From the NCBI RefSeq assembly GCF_014204325.1, contig NZ_JACHKT010000004.1, forward strand, positions 48,825-112,824: a DNA stretch of 64,000 nucleotides. Direction: 5' to 3'. The position numbers and the translations under genes were made by a program. Shown here one piece after another: positions 16,685-26,030 of the stretch (position 1 is the stretch's first letter; each line of letters starts with the position of its first letter). Below the pieces are notes generated by a model. It saw only the letters and a program-made list of their open reading frames with translations, was not told the DNA's origin and ran no database searches. The DNA comes from Arcicella rosea. Its GTDB lineage: Bacteria; Bacteroidota; Bacteroidia; Cytophagales; Spirosomataceae.

Positions 16685-17344
16685 TCAAGCCAGTTCTGCA
16701 ATAACAGTTTCGCCGCCGACTGGTCTATCGTCTAAGTTTACTAAAATTTTAGCATCTAAAGGAAGGTAAATATCTATTCTTGAACCAAACTTGATAAAAC
16801 CAAATTCAGTACCTTGTTCTACAGCCTGTCCTTCTTTTACATACCAACAAATTCTACGAGCTAAAGCACCAGCAATTTGACGGAACAATACTTCAGTACC
16901 ATTATTGTGTTTTACCACAACCGTCGTTCTTTCATTATCAGTACTTGATTTTGGATGCCAAGCTACCAAGTATTTTCCTGGATGATATTTGAAATAAGAA
17001 ACGATGCCTGAAATTGGATTAAAATTGATATGCACATTGATTGGTGACATAAAAATAGAAACTTGACGACGTGGTTCTTTGAAGTACTCAGTTTCCACAA
17101 CTTCTTCAATTACTACGACTTTACCATCAGCTGGAGCAATGATATGCTTAGGATTTTTGACCGTTGTACGGACAGGTACACGGAAAAATTGTAAAATAAT
17201 TAATGCAAAAACGACGCTAAATGCGATAACAATTTTGCGTAAAATCTCATTTTCTTCAAAAAAATAAGCAACAGCACTATTTAAAATGATTAAAAAAATG
17301 GTCGAAACTAAAATAGTACCTTTGCTTTCTCTGTGGATAGTCAT
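16685..17344 (-). CDS. psd: Phosphatidylserine decarboxylase proenzyme, short form
   Basis: Start set at the ATG at 17344 (MTIHRESKGT), which lies right before a hydrophobic stretch; an ATG at 17365 would add seven residues. The ~219-residue product has two membrane segments, then IIAPADGKV, MSPINVHINFNP and HPGKYLVAWHPKSS, and near the end FIKFGSRID. In this short family the chain is cut between Gly and Ser of that GS to create the pyruvoyl cofactor. The enzyme makes phosphatidylethanolamine at the inner membrane. The gene has its own strong terminator. Confidence 0.92.
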   Translation of the reverse strand: MTIHRESKGTILVSTIFLIILNSAVAYFFEENEILRKIVIAFSVVFALIILQFFRVPVRTTVKNPKHIIAPADGKVVVIEEVVETEYFKEPRRQVSIFMSPINVHINFNPISGIVSYFKYHPGKYLVAWHPKSSTDNERTTVVVKHNNGTEVLFRQIAGALARRICWYVKEGQAVEQGTEFGFIKFGSRIDIYLPLDAKILVNLDDRPVGGETVIAELA

Positions 17345-17522
17345 GTGTTTAAGGGGAATATTCAAACAAAGTTAATTAAAATCTTTGAAAATCATGAATT
17401 CTTGGTTTTGGATAGTTATCTTAATTGTTGAATGGCTACTCTCTCAAATAAAATACTTTTTATAAATATTTTAACGCAACCTTTTTTCAAAAAACTCGTA
17501 TTGTTGTTGAAACGTTTCCAAA

Positions 17523-18074
17523 ATGCCCATTATTACAGACCAAAACAATAGCCTCCAAACCATACTTGAAGGGTGCCGTAATGGTGATTCTAAAAGTCAA
17601 GAACTGCTTTATAAGCAGTTTTATGGCTATGCTATGAGTGTTTGTTTACGTTATACAAAAACAAGGGACGAGGCAGTTGAAGTAATTAATGATGGGTTTA
17701 TTAAAGTGTTTAATAATGCTGATAAAGTTGATTTGAGTCGGTCTTTCAAAAATTGGTTCAGAAGAATTATGGTAAATACGGCCTTAGATTTTTATCGCCA
17801 AAACCATAAACATTATGAACAAGACGATATAGAATATGCAGCTCACATAAGTGATAGAAATGACGATGCGTCTGCGAATCTATCTTATGAAGAATTATTG
17901 TCGCTGGTACAAAGATTATCGCCAACCTATCGCACAGTTTTTAGTTTGTATGCAATTGATGGTTATTCACATGATGAAATAGCCAAAATGTTAGGTTTTT
18001 CTGTAAGTGCGTCGAAATCAAATTTAGCTCGTGCAAGGGTTAATTTGAGAGAAATGCTTAGTAAACGGTTTTAA
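17523..18074 (+). CDS. ECF-type RNA polymerase sigma factor
   Basis: 183 residues with sigma region 2 (LLYKQFYGYAMSVCLRYTKT, then FKNWFRRIMVNTALDFYR) and region 4 (LSPTYRTVFSLYAIDGYSHDEIAKMLGFSVSASKSNL), and no region 3. This is the two-domain extracytoplasmic-function type. The gene 55 bp downstream encodes an unusual single-membrane-pass protein with an N-terminal cytoplasmic segment, a good candidate for its regulator. A 21-bp hairpin lies in the gap between them. Confidence 0.92.
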   Translation: MPIITDQNNSLQTILEGCRNGDSKSQELLYKQFYGYAMSVCLRYTKTRDEAVEVINDGFIKVFNNADKVDLSRSFKNWFRRIMVNTALDFYRQNHKHYEQDDIEYAAHISDRNDDASANLSYEELLSLVQRLSPTYRTVFSLYAIDGYSHDEIAKMLGFSVSASKSNLARARVNLREMLSKRF

Positions 18075-18098
18075 AATTTAAAATAACAAAGATAAATC

Positions 18099-18119
18099 AA
18101 GATTCTGTGATAGAATCTT
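18099..18119 (+). other. Intra-operon hairpin
   Basis: aagattct and agaatctt form an 8-bp perfect stem with a 5-nt loop just before the start of the next gene. No T-run follows, so it is more likely a mRNA stability or translation element than a terminator. Confidence 0.45.
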
Positions 18120-18129
18120 AACAAAAAAG

Positions 18130-19479
18130 ATGTCAGATAAGTGGTGGGATATGTCCGATGACGAACTGGATGACCTTTTCAGAGAAGCCTCTGATAAGGT
18201 GCAGATTCCGTTTGACCAATCGTCGCTGGATAAGTTAAATGCAAAAATAGCCACCAAACCATTGACTGGTTCTCGTTTTAAATACGAGAGAGGTTTACTA
18301 TTACTTTTATTATTGGTTTTTGTTGGAGGAGGAATAGGTTTTTATCTCAGAAAAAATTATGAGGATAAAAAAATAGTTACTCAAAAATCTGAGCTAATCA
18401 ATACGTTACCAACTAAGACTAATATACAATCAAAAGAAGTAGTTGAAACGGAATTAGTAAGCAATAAATCTGAAGAAAATAAAGCAAAAAAACTAAATAA
18501 AGTACAAAAGACTACCTCATCAATAACTGAAACAACACAAACTTTAGAAGGTAATCATAAAAATATTTCCATCAGTAAACTCAAAGAAAGAACAGTAGAA
18601 GAGAAAACTATCAAAAATAAATCTGCTGAAAGTAAAAAAACATTCATACAGCAATCAAATAGAAATATTTCAACATTTGATAATGGTGAAACCATAATAC
18701 CTGTAGCAGTAAATACTATTTTAACAAAAAGTCAACAGCTAAACGGCAACACAACTTTGGCTTTGTTAAAAAGTAAAGAGCTAAAGCCTTTAAAAACAAA
18801 TTTTGAAGTAATTCTTCCAGCATTTGAACAAGAGTCCGAAAAGGCATCTGATGTACGTCCACTTGTTCCTATAAAAAGATTCAATCGTTTTGGCATCCGA
18901 CTAGCCATTGCACCAGATGCCAATGCTATTGAAAAACTAGAAAAATTTGCTTTTGGAAAATCAGCAGGAATTTTATTTGAATATAATTTAACAAAGCGAT
19001 TTGTACTTCAAACGGGTGCAATTTATACTTACAAAAAGTATAACACAGGAATCGAAAATTATCATGCTTGGGCGAAAAACTGGGCTACTCGTCCAGTTCT
19101 ACCAACCAGTGTAGAAGGCGATTGTGAAATTTTAGATATTCCAATCAACATTCGATATAACTTATTATTGCAACCCAAAAGTACTTGGTTTGTAAGTGCT
19201 GGTGTTTCTTCTTATTTGATGTTAACAGAAGGATACGAATATTATTATCCAGAAACGGCAACTGTACCAATAAATTTCCCGAGATATGTAACTTGGAAAA
19301 GAGACAATGATTATTTCACAAGTATCTTGAATATTTCATTCGGTTTCGAGAAAAAGATTAACCAACATATTTCTATTCAAGCAGAACCTTATTTGAAAGC
19401 TCCATTAAAAGAAGTAGGAAGAGGAAAAGTAAATCTCTACAGTAGTGGCGTTTTATTTTCTTTGAAGTATGGCTTTTAA
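18130..19479 (+). CDS. Membrane-anchored protein with C-terminal outer-membrane beta-barrel-like domain
   Basis: 449 residues. The N-terminal 55 residues are hydrophilic and acidic (WWDMSDDELDDLFREASDK), followed by one membrane helix (LLLLLLLVFVGGGIGFYL, about residues 57-74). A long Lys/Ser/Thr/Glu-rich linker (75-235) leads to a domain of alternating hydrophobic strands (FGIRLAIAPD, FGKSAGILFEYNLTKRFVLQTGAIYTYKK) ending in Phe, as in Bacteroidota outer-membrane beta-barrel (PorT-like) proteins. The order resembles an anti-sigma factor fused to a barrel, spanning the envelope. It follows the sigma factor gene and could transmit an envelope signal to it. Confidence 0.75.
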   Translation: MSDKWWDMSDDELDDLFREASDKVQIPFDQSSLDKLNAKIATKPLTGSRFKYERGLLLLLLLVFVGGGIGFYLRKNYEDKKIVTQKSELINTLPTKTNIQSKEVVETELVSNKSEENKAKKLNKVQKTTSSITETTQTLEGNHKNISISKLKERTVEEKTIKNKSAESKKTFIQQSNRNISTFDNGETIIPVAVNTILTKSQQLNGNTTLALLKSKELKPLKTNFEVILPAFEQESEKASDVRPLVPIKRFNRFGIRLAIAPDANAIEKLEKFAFGKSAGILFEYNLTKRFVLQTGAIYTYKKYNTGIENYHAWAKNWATRPVLPTSVEGDCEILDIPINIRYNLLLQPKSTWFVSAGVSSYLMLTEGYEYYYPETATVPINFPRYVTWKRDNDYFTSILNISFGFEKKINQHISIQAEPYLKAPLKEVGRGKVNLYSSGVLFSLKYGF

Positions 19480-19483
19480 AGTA

Positions 19484-20569
19484 TTACACAATCGTTAAAA
19501 TCATTGATTCTAAAGTTAAGCCAGGGCCAAATGCACAGCTTAAAATATTTTGATTTTTATGTATATTCTCTGTGTCTTTCAAAATCTCCTTTAACACAAA
19601 AAGTACCGTCGCCGACGACATATTGCCATAGTTACCTAGTACTTGATAAGCATACCGATTATCTGTCGCACTGATTTCCAAAGCCGTTTCAATGGCTTCT
19701 AAAATGGCTTTTCCGCCTGGGTGAATTGCATATAAAGAGATGTCTTGCTTCGTGATTCCTGAAGAAGTAAAAAGTTTATCAGTCAGTGCTTTGATGCCTG
19801 ATTTTACTAATTTCGGAATATACGAAGTAAGCGTCATTTCAAAACCAAAATCTGCTACTTGCCAAGCCATGTCGTTTTTCCCCTCAAAATACAAATCACA
19901 AAAGAAAGATTTCATTGCCAAAGACTGAACCTCTTCAGTTGGAGTAGCTTCTATTAGTACTGCTGCTGCACCATCCGCAAAAAGTGCATTTGAGAGTAGG
20001 AAGTCTTCATCCATTTTCTTCTGAAAATGAAGTGTACATAATTCCACACAAACCAATAGCACTTTTGCTTCGGCATTGGCTTTACAAATGGTATCTGCCA
20101 TTTTTAAGCCATTAAAAGCACCGTAGCAACCCATAAAATTAATGGCTGTTCGTTGAATGTTAGTACTTAGTCCTAAAGAAGAAATAATTTCAATATCAAG
20201 TCCGGGGGCGTACATTCCTGTACAACTTACTGTGATGACATGCGTGATGTTGGGCAATTCGCCTAAGTCAGCAATCGCTTTTAAACAAAGCGGCAGAGCA
20301 TATTGCTTGTAGGCAAGCATTCTTTGTGAAATACTTGGAAATGGCTCTAAATCAGGAGTTTGAGGGTAAAATTCGTATTCAGAAAAGGATTTTCCATAAT
20401 CAGACAATACAGAATAACGCTGATTTATTTTGGTAGAACGATACAAGGCTTTGAGTTTTCTCTGCTCATACTCATCCATTTGTAAGGCTGAAGCCATGAA
20501 TTCCGCAATTTGCTTTTGTGGAAAACAGTTTTCAGGAACTGCCGTACCTATTGCATTGATAAAACTCAT
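19484..20569 (-). CDS. Type III polyketide synthase (chalcone/stilbene synthase family)
   Basis: 361 residues with the complete Cys-His-Asn triad of the family: Cys148 in NFMGCYGAF, His283 in AIHPGGKAIL and Asn316 in GNYGNMSSAT. Such enzymes extend an acyl-CoA starter with malonyl-CoA, often ending in resorcinols or pyrones. Members are frequent in Bacteroidota. Downstream tailoring genes (methyltransferase, oxidase) that often follow are not seen; instead an alpha/beta hydrolase gene lies upstream on the same strand, with a gap of 117 bp. The product cannot be predicted. Confidence 0.92.
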   Translation of the reverse strand: MSFINAIGTAVPENCFPQKQIAEFMASALQMDEYEQRKLKALYRSTKINQRYSVLSDYGKSFSEYEFYPQTPDLEPFPSISQRMLAYKQYALPLCLKAIADLGELPNITHVITVSCTGMYAPGLDIEIISSLGLSTNIQRTAINFMGCYGAFNGLKMADTICKANAEAKVLLVCVELCTLHFQKKMDEDFLLSNALFADGAAAVLIEATPTEEVQSLAMKSFFCDLYFEGKNDMAWQVADFGFEMTLTSYIPKLVKSGIKALTDKLFTSSGITKQDISLYAIHPGGKAILEAIETALEISATDNRYAYQVLGNYGNMSSATVLFVLKEILKDTENIHKNQNILSCAFGPGLTLESMILTIV

Positions 20570-20686
20570 GAATGATTGCGGGTTTACCGTTTATTGATAG
20601 CGAAAGCTAAGTATTTTAAGTAGTATTCTAATTGATATACGAAATACTTATGAAAATTGTTTTCCGTCTGTCAGGAAGATGTCAAA

Positions 20687-21484
20687 TTATAGGATTTTAT
20701 TCGTCTTTTTTAAATATTCTATTACTTTTTCAAGTATTTTGGTATGTCCAGCTTCAAGCGTAATTAAATGTGCATTTGGAAGTTTCGTCGCTAAAGGTAA
20801 TACTTTTTCAGAAGGCAGAATGGTATCATATTTCCCTGTGAAAATGTTTACCTTAATTTTTTCGTCGTTGATTAATTGTGCTAGCTTCCGAATATTAAAT
20901 TTCAAAAACCTAAAGCCCGTCCATGATTGAAATACTTGTTTTTTCTTTGTTTGTGTATCTAACATTCGATGAGCGAAACGGATTGAACTTTCTGGAACAA
21001 TGTGCATTTTAGCAAAAAACTTCGTGAAAGATAAAAGCTTTTCTTCTTGAAAAAGAACATATTTGAAGACTTTCCGAGTAAGTCTAAAACGTGTTGCAAA
21101 AGAATAAATTAGATGTTCTGAAATACCATCAGGTGAAACTAAAGTCATGCTTTCAATCTGTTTGGGAAAAGCCTCTACAGTAGCCAGAGCGAATCTTCCA
21201 CCCATGCTAAAGCCAATGACTGAAAAGGTTTTAATTTGATTTTCTGTAAGGAATGTTATGAGAAAATCTTTCCAAATAGATTTTGTAAGTACTTGATTTG
21301 TTAGCAATTGATTAGCATTCTCAACAATACTTTTCCCATGAAAAGGTAAATCAAAAGCATAGATTGTATAAACGTCGCCAAAGGTTTCGGCAAAATGTTG
21401 GAAACACAAAAAATCCTGCCCAATTCCATGAAAGGCGAGCAGGATTTTTTGTCCGTTTCCGATTTTTTGAAAATATAATTTCAT
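20687..21484 (-). CDS. Alpha/beta hydrolase
   Basis: 265 residues with the alpha/beta hydrolase fold: AFHGIGQD oxyanion region near residue 18, nucleophile Ser93 in VIGFSMGGR, acid in TGKYDTILPSE and catalytic His in LEAGHTKIL near the C-terminus. The gene ends 117 bp before the type III polyketide synthase and starts 6 bp after the sugar transporter stop codon on the same strand. A role in releasing a polyketide product is possible but not shown; substrate unknown. Confidence 0.85.
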   Translation of the reverse strand: MKLYFQKIGNGQKILLAFHGIGQDFLCFQHFAETFGDVYTIYAFDLPFHGKSIVENANQLLTNQVLTKSIWKDFLITFLTENQIKTFSVIGFSMGGRFALATVEAFPKQIESMTLVSPDGISEHLIYSFATRFRLTRKVFKYVLFQEEKLLSFTKFFAKMHIVPESSIRFAHRMLDTQTKKKQVFQSWTGFRFLKFNIRKLAQLINDEKIKVNIFTGKYDTILPSEKVLPLATKLPNAHLITLEAGHTKILEKVIEYLKKTNKIL

Positions 21485-21490
21485 GAATGA

Positions 21491-22915
21491 TTAATGACCT
21501 TTACCGCCTTTTAGTACGGCATTGTCGAAATCAATTCCTTGGTTTTTCAATACCGTTTGTACTCTTATACCAAAGAATACCAAATACGCAAAACAGATGA
21601 TTGGTACAAAGTATGATTGTTGAATACCGATTGTATCCGCCGCAATACCTTGAAGTACTGGTACTACTGCACCACCACAAATCATCATAATCATATATGC
21701 TGAACCTTGGTTGGTATATTTGCCCAAACCAGCCGTTCCCAAAGAGAAAATACATGGCCATAAAACCGAGCAGAACAAACCTCCACTAATGAACGCAAAA
21801 AGAGTAACATCACCAGTACCTAATACGCCAATCACCATTGCCAAAGCACCCATTCCAGAGAAAACTAAAAGTGTTCTAACAGGTTTTTCATCGCAATAGA
21901 AGAAAGCCCCAATCATGATTAATACACAAATGGCATAAGCGTATAAATCACTCATATCGCTTCCGTGTAAAGTATTTACGCCTAAAACAATGCCGAAAGC
22001 AACAAATGGAACAACAACGGTTAATATCTTTTTAGTAGCTGGTGCTACATCAAAGTTACTCAATGCCGCCGTCCAACGACCAATCATCATACTTCCCCAG
22101 AACATCGAAACGTAATGTGAAATTTGTGAAGAATCTAAACCTTGCGTTACTTTTAAATATTCCCCTAAATTACTTCCGATGGTTACTTCAACGCCCACGT
22201 ACATAAAAATGGCAAACATACCCAATACTAATTGTGGGTATTTTAATACACCTGTTCCGATTTCTACTTCTTCGTCGTTGGTAATTCTTGGTAATTTAGA
22301 TACTTTAAAGAAAATCGCTAATAATACAAAAAGTGCTCCTAGAATCAAATAAGGTAATTTTACAGATTCTATAGTGGCATTTTTGGCAGCATCAGCAGCG
22401 ATTGAACCAAAAATGGCAAAGCTGATAATTACTGGTCCAATTGTACCACCTAAGTTATTGACAGCACCGCCCAAGTTAATTCTGTGTGAACCTGTTTCTG
22501 GTGGTCCAAGGGCAATCATGAATGGTTGGGTAGCTGTTTGTTGTAAAGAAAAACCTAAACCAACAATAAATAAAGCTGAAAGTAATAAAGGGAAAGACTT
22601 CATTTCTGCGGCTGGATAGAATAACAATGTTCCTAAAGCCGAAATAATTAAACCGTACACAATTCCGTTTTTGTAGCCGATTTTGTTCAAAATATCACTC
22701 TTGATTACACTTGAAACAATAAAGTATAAAATTGAACCAACTGTGTAAGCAATGTAAAAGGCAAAATCAACTAATTGTGCTTGCCATTGTTCTAAACCAA
22801 ACTTCTCTTTAAATAAAGGAATTAAAATACCGTTTGAGGCAGCAACGAAACTCCAGAAGAACCATACTGTCATAAGTGTATAAAGATGGGACTTCTGATT
22901 GGATTGTGTGGTCAT
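21491..22915 (-). CDS. Sugar MFS transporter, FucP-like
   Basis: 474 residues with about twelve membrane helices. The N-terminal WFFWSFVAASNGILIPLFK and the GLGFSLQQTATQPFMIALGP motif after helix 4 are typical of the L-fucose/glucose-galactose proton symporter group in the major facilitator superfamily, as is the GGAVNNLGGTIGPVI stretch. It imports a sugar with protons across the inner membrane; which one is not visible. The downstream alpha/beta hydrolase gene begins 6 bp after the stop, suggesting co-transcription. Confidence 0.9.
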   Translation of the reverse strand: MTTQSNQKSHLYTLMTVWFFWSFVAASNGILIPLFKEKFGLEQWQAQLVDFAFYIAYTVGSILYFIVSSVIKSDILNKIGYKNGIVYGLIISALGTLLFYPAAEMKSFPLLLSALFIVGLGFSLQQTATQPFMIALGPPETGSHRINLGGAVNNLGGTIGPVIISFAIFGSIAADAAKNATIESVKLPYLILGALFVLLAIFFKVSKLPRITNDEEVEIGTGVLKYPQLVLGMFAIFMYVGVEVTIGSNLGEYLKVTQGLDSSQISHYVSMFWGSMMIGRWTAALSNFDVAPATKKILTVVVPFVAFGIVLGVNTLHGSDMSDLYAYAICVLIMIGAFFYCDEKPVRTLLVFSGMGALAMVIGVLGTGDVTLFAFISGGLFCSVLWPCIFSLGTAGLGKYTNQGSAYMIMMICGGAVVPVLQGIAADTIGIQQSYFVPIICFAYLVFFGIRVQTVLKNQGIDFDNAVLKGGKGH

Positions 22916-23073
22916 TGAAAACGTGTTTTAGGGTTATTTTTTAGACTGATTAAAAAGGATAATTTTACTTTAAAGCTAATACTTTTTAATTGTTTCGTCA
23001 AAATTATATTGATAAAATACCAGAGTCTTTACCTATATTACCGATTATACTTCAAAAGCATTAAAACTGTACC

Positions 23074-23511
23074 TTATTGAACGTAAATATCCGCTGAATC
23101 ATAAACTAGTACTTTCGACCACAAGTGATGATTCTCTGCTCCGAATTTTTTGTGCAATGGATGAACCAGATATTTCTCCTCATCTTCTTTACTATCAAAA
23201 ATCAATAAAACAGAGAAAGAGTAAGAAGCATCAGTAACTGGTTTATCAAAGTCATTGATTGAAGGCAAACCAATGTGTGCTGACTTTATCACTTCTATTT
23301 TACCCAAAGCTTTCAAGGCTGCCAATAATTGGTCATGATCTTTTTTGTTGTTAGGGTCTTTTAACCAAAAATATACGTGGTGAATAAAAGAAAGTTTTTC
23401 ACCTTTTGGTGCTGCGTTTGAATCTGTCGTTACGATACTTGTCATGATTGTTCCTGTGGCTAAAGCCGTTGCTGAATTTTCTAAAAATTGTCTTCTGGAT
23501 GATTTTTGCAT
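23074..23511 (-). CDS. Dabb-domain protein with twin-arginine signal
   Basis: 145 residues. The N-terminus SSRRQFLENSATALATG is a Tat export signal (RRxFL followed by a mildly hydrophobic stretch). The rest matches the stress-responsive A/B barrel (Dabb) domain: FIHHVYFWLKDP, LPSINDFDKPVTDASYSFSVLLIFDSKEDEEKYLVHPLHKKF is typical of that fold. Dabb proteins are small dimers of unsure function, some with lyase or cyclase activity. Likely periplasmic. It is alone between gaps of about 160 to 190 bp. Confidence 0.88.
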   Translation of the reverse strand: MQKSSRRQFLENSATALATGTIMTSIVTTDSNAAPKGEKLSFIHHVYFWLKDPNNKKDHDQLLAALKALGKIEVIKSAHIGLPSINDFDKPVTDASYSFSVLLIFDSKEDEEKYLVHPLHKKFGAENHHLWSKVLVYDSADIYVQ

Positions 23512-23699
23512 GATTTTATTCGAGATTTTAATTTTATGCCTTTTTTGAAGCGTACAAACAACAAATATATCTTTTCTTAGCGGAAGTCTATCATGAAATA
23601 TCTGTGAACTAATTTATTCAAAATTTCGGTTACTCTATCGACTAAACATTTTTATATATTTGAGGTTTACTTATTAAAAATTCCCCTAAAACACAAAAT

Positions 23700-24278
23700 A
23701 TGAATATCGCCATTATTGCCACTTCGCCCAGAAAAGATAGTAACTCCTTACGTTTTTCGAAGTATTTACAAAAAGTATTAGCCACTTCTGGATTTGAAAA
23801 TAGTACTGTTGTAGATTTTCATCATTTTGATATTCCTTCGGTAGGTAGAGGAATCATCAAAAAAGATGATTTAAGCCTTTTTCAAGCGGAGTTAATCCAT
23901 GCTTGGGAAAAAGCAGATTTAGTATTTTTCGTGACTCCAGAATATAATTGGACGGTAAACGGAGATTTACTGAATGCTTTGCATCAATTAGGTTCAAAAG
24001 ATTTTTTACATCTTTTCAATAACAAAGTATTTGCTTTGGCAGGGGTTTCTAACGGACGTGGTGGAAAAGTACCTTGTTTAGAATTGACGACAGTTATTAA
24101 TAAAATCATCAATTTCACAAATCAATATTCTGTAGTTTCTCCAAGAATTTATGAATCACATGAAACGGCTAAGAATTTGGATGAACAGGCAGATTCAACA
24201 GGAAATCATGTGTACGAAAGTACTGTAAAAGCATTTATTGATTATGCTTTGGTTGTAGCTGAAAGATGGGTGAAGTAA
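23700..24278 (+). CDS. NAD(P)H-dependent FMN reductase
   Basis: 192 residues of the NADPH-dependent FMN reductase/flavodoxin-like family: SPRKDSNSLRFSKYL near the N-terminus binds the FMN phosphate, FVTPEYNWTVNGDLLNALHQLG is the family signature, and GVSNGRGG follows. It reduces FMN, quinones or azo compounds with NAD(P)H in the cytoplasm. A -7-like box TATATTTG lies at 23655-23662, 37 bp before the ATG. A strong terminator follows 50 bp downstream. Confidence 0.9.
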   Translation: MNIAIIATSPRKDSNSLRFSKYLQKVLATSGFENSTVVDFHHFDIPSVGRGIIKKDDLSLFQAELIHAWEKADLVFFVTPEYNWTVNGDLLNALHQLGSKDFLHLFNNKVFALAGVSNGRGGKVPCLELTTVINKIINFTNQYSVVSPRIYESHETAKNLDEQADSTGNHVYESTVKAFIDYALVVAERWVK

Positions 24279-24328
24279 GTAAATTGAATGAATATTTTGA
24301 CAAATCAAACTTATTACAAAATATAGGT

Positions 24329-24356
24329 AATGGTAACCTTGCGGTTACCGTTTTTT
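24329..24356 (+). terminator. Rho-independent terminator of the FMN reductase gene
   Basis: ggtaacc (24332-24338) and ggttacc (24343-24349) pair around ttgc, extended by A-T pairs, then six T at 24351-24356. Confidence 0.88.
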
Positions 24357-24380
24357 ATGAACCTTATTTTTACAATACAA

Positions 24381-24406
24381 AGAGGCAACCGCAAGCGATT
24401 GCCTCT
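24381..24406 (-). terminator. Terminator of purB
   Basis: agaggcaa and ttgcctct form an 8-bp perfect stem 22 bp downstream of the purB stop codon; on the minus strand a moderately T-rich stretch follows. Confidence 0.65.
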
Positions 24407-24427
24407 TCAAAACAATTTTATCACGAA

Positions 24428-25774
24428 TTACTCTACCACACCCACATAATTGAATGGCGTGATTCTCTTTAGTTCATATTTTACTTTATCACTGATTTCT
24501 AAACCGTCGATAAATTCTGCAATGGTTTTTTCAGTGATTTTATCGTTTTTACGGGTCAAGGCTTTTAAGGCTTCATAAGGTTGTGGATAACCTTCTCTTC
24601 TCAAAATAGTCTGAATGGCTTCTGCTACAACTGCCCAGTTATCTTCCAAATCTGCATTGATAGCTTCTTGGTTCAATTCTAATTTATTCAAACCACGCAA
24701 TAAAGCGGTTAAAGCTATTAACTGATGACCAATCGGTACGCCCAAATTTCTAAGTACGGTTGAATCTGTTAAATCTCTTTGTAAACGAGATACTGGTAAT
24801 TTTGCCGCTAAGAATTCATACAAAGCGTTGGCAATACCCACGTTTCCTTCTGAATTTTCAAAATCAATTGGGTTTACTTTATGTGGCATGGCTGATGACC
24901 CAACTTCGCCTGCTTTGATTTTTTGTTTGAAGTAACCCATCGAAACGTAAGTCCAAATGTCACGGTCTAAATCTAAAACGATACTATTTAAACGTTTTAA
25001 ATTATCCATCAAAGCCGCCATATTATCGTAATGTTCAATCTGAGTAGTGTATTTGCTGCGAACCAATCCTAAAGATTTTACAAATGAGTTTCCGAATTCA
25101 ACCCAATTATTTTCTGGATAAGCTACGTTATGTGCATTGAAATTACCAGTTGCTCCACCGAATTTAGCAGAGTATGGAATGGTTTTCAATAAATCCATTT
25201 GGCGTTCCATTCTTTCAACAAACACCATAAATTCTTTACCTAAACGAGTTGGTGACGCTGGCTGACCATGCGTATGTGCTAATAAAGGAATGTCTTTCCA
25301 TTCTTCAGCCAAAGCTTCAATTTTAGCAATTACTTCTTCTAATTTTGGCACTAATACTTCGTTCATTGCTTCTAATAAAGACAAAGGAATGGCAGTATTG
25401 TTAACATCTTGAGAAGTAAGACCAAAGTGAATGAACTCTAAAGAATCGTTAATACCAAACTTATCTAATTTATGTTTGATAAAATACTCAACCGCTTTCA
25501 CATCATGATTGGTTACTTTTTCAGTTTCCTTGATCCAAAGGGCATCTTCTTCAGAGAAATTAAGATAAATGTCTCTTAAAGCAGTAAACAAATCTTTATT
25601 AATCGATTCTAATTGAGGTAAAGGTATTTCGCAAAGAGCGATGAAGTACTCTATTTCAATACGAACACGATATTTGATAAGCCCAAATTCAGAGAAAAAA
25701 GGAGCAAGACTTTCTACTTGCTTGCGGTAACGCCCATCGATGGGAGAGATTGCGGTTAATTGATTGAGTTGCAT
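24428..25774 (-). CDS. purB: Adenylosuccinate lyase
   Basis: 448 residues of the fumarase/aspartase superfamily with the signature GSSAMPHKVNPIDFEN around residue 293, HAHGQPASPTRLGKE-like TGHTHGQ region near residue 168, and the start MQLNQLTAISPIDGRYR typical of the ~450-residue PurB type. It cleaves SAICAR and adenylosuccinate in purine synthesis, releasing fumarate. It is monocistronic with its own terminator. Confidence 0.95.
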   Translation of the reverse strand: MQLNQLTAISPIDGRYRKQVESLAPFFSEFGLIKYRVRIEIEYFIALCEIPLPQLESINKDLFTALRDIYLNFSEEDALWIKETEKVTNHDVKAVEYFIKHKLDKFGINDSLEFIHFGLTSQDVNNTAIPLSLLEAMNEVLVPKLEEVIAKIEALAEEWKDIPLLAHTHGQPASPTRLGKEFMVFVERMERQMDLLKTIPYSAKFGGATGNFNAHNVAYPENNWVEFGNSFVKSLGLVRSKYTTQIEHYDNMAALMDNLKRLNSIVLDLDRDIWTYVSMGYFKQKIKAGEVGSSAMPHKVNPIDFENSEGNVGIANALYEFLAAKLPVSRLQRDLTDSTVLRNLGVPIGHQLIALTALLRGLNKLELNQEAINADLEDNWAVVAEAIQTILRREGYPQPYEALKALTRKNDKITEKTIAEFIDGLEISDKVKYELKRITPFNYVGVVE

Positions 25775-26030
25775 TTTTAATGAGTGATTGAGTAATTGAA
25801 CGATTGAGTGACGATTCTAACTCAAAATTCAATGCTTCAATATGTTTAAGGAAAGAACAAAGGTACAAAAGAATTATTGAGCTACGATTTAGGAAATCAT
25901 TTTCATATTCATTTTCCTAAATTTAATACAAAATATCGCCAAAAAACGTGAAACTTGCACAAGGATTGTTCGGCTTTACACTTTTAGGAAAGTAAAAATC
26001 CCTTTTATCAAAAACGAATACGGTTTTCTC

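Noticed and set aside
19484-20569. Beta-ketoacyl-ACP synthase III (FabH)
   Set aside because: The order and spacing of Cys148, His283 and Asn316 and the GNYGNMSSAT motif fit the chalcone-synthase type III family better.
24266-24472. 68-residue ORF overlapping the FMN reductase end
   Set aside because: It runs through two terminator hairpins and into the 3' end of purB; a chance frame.
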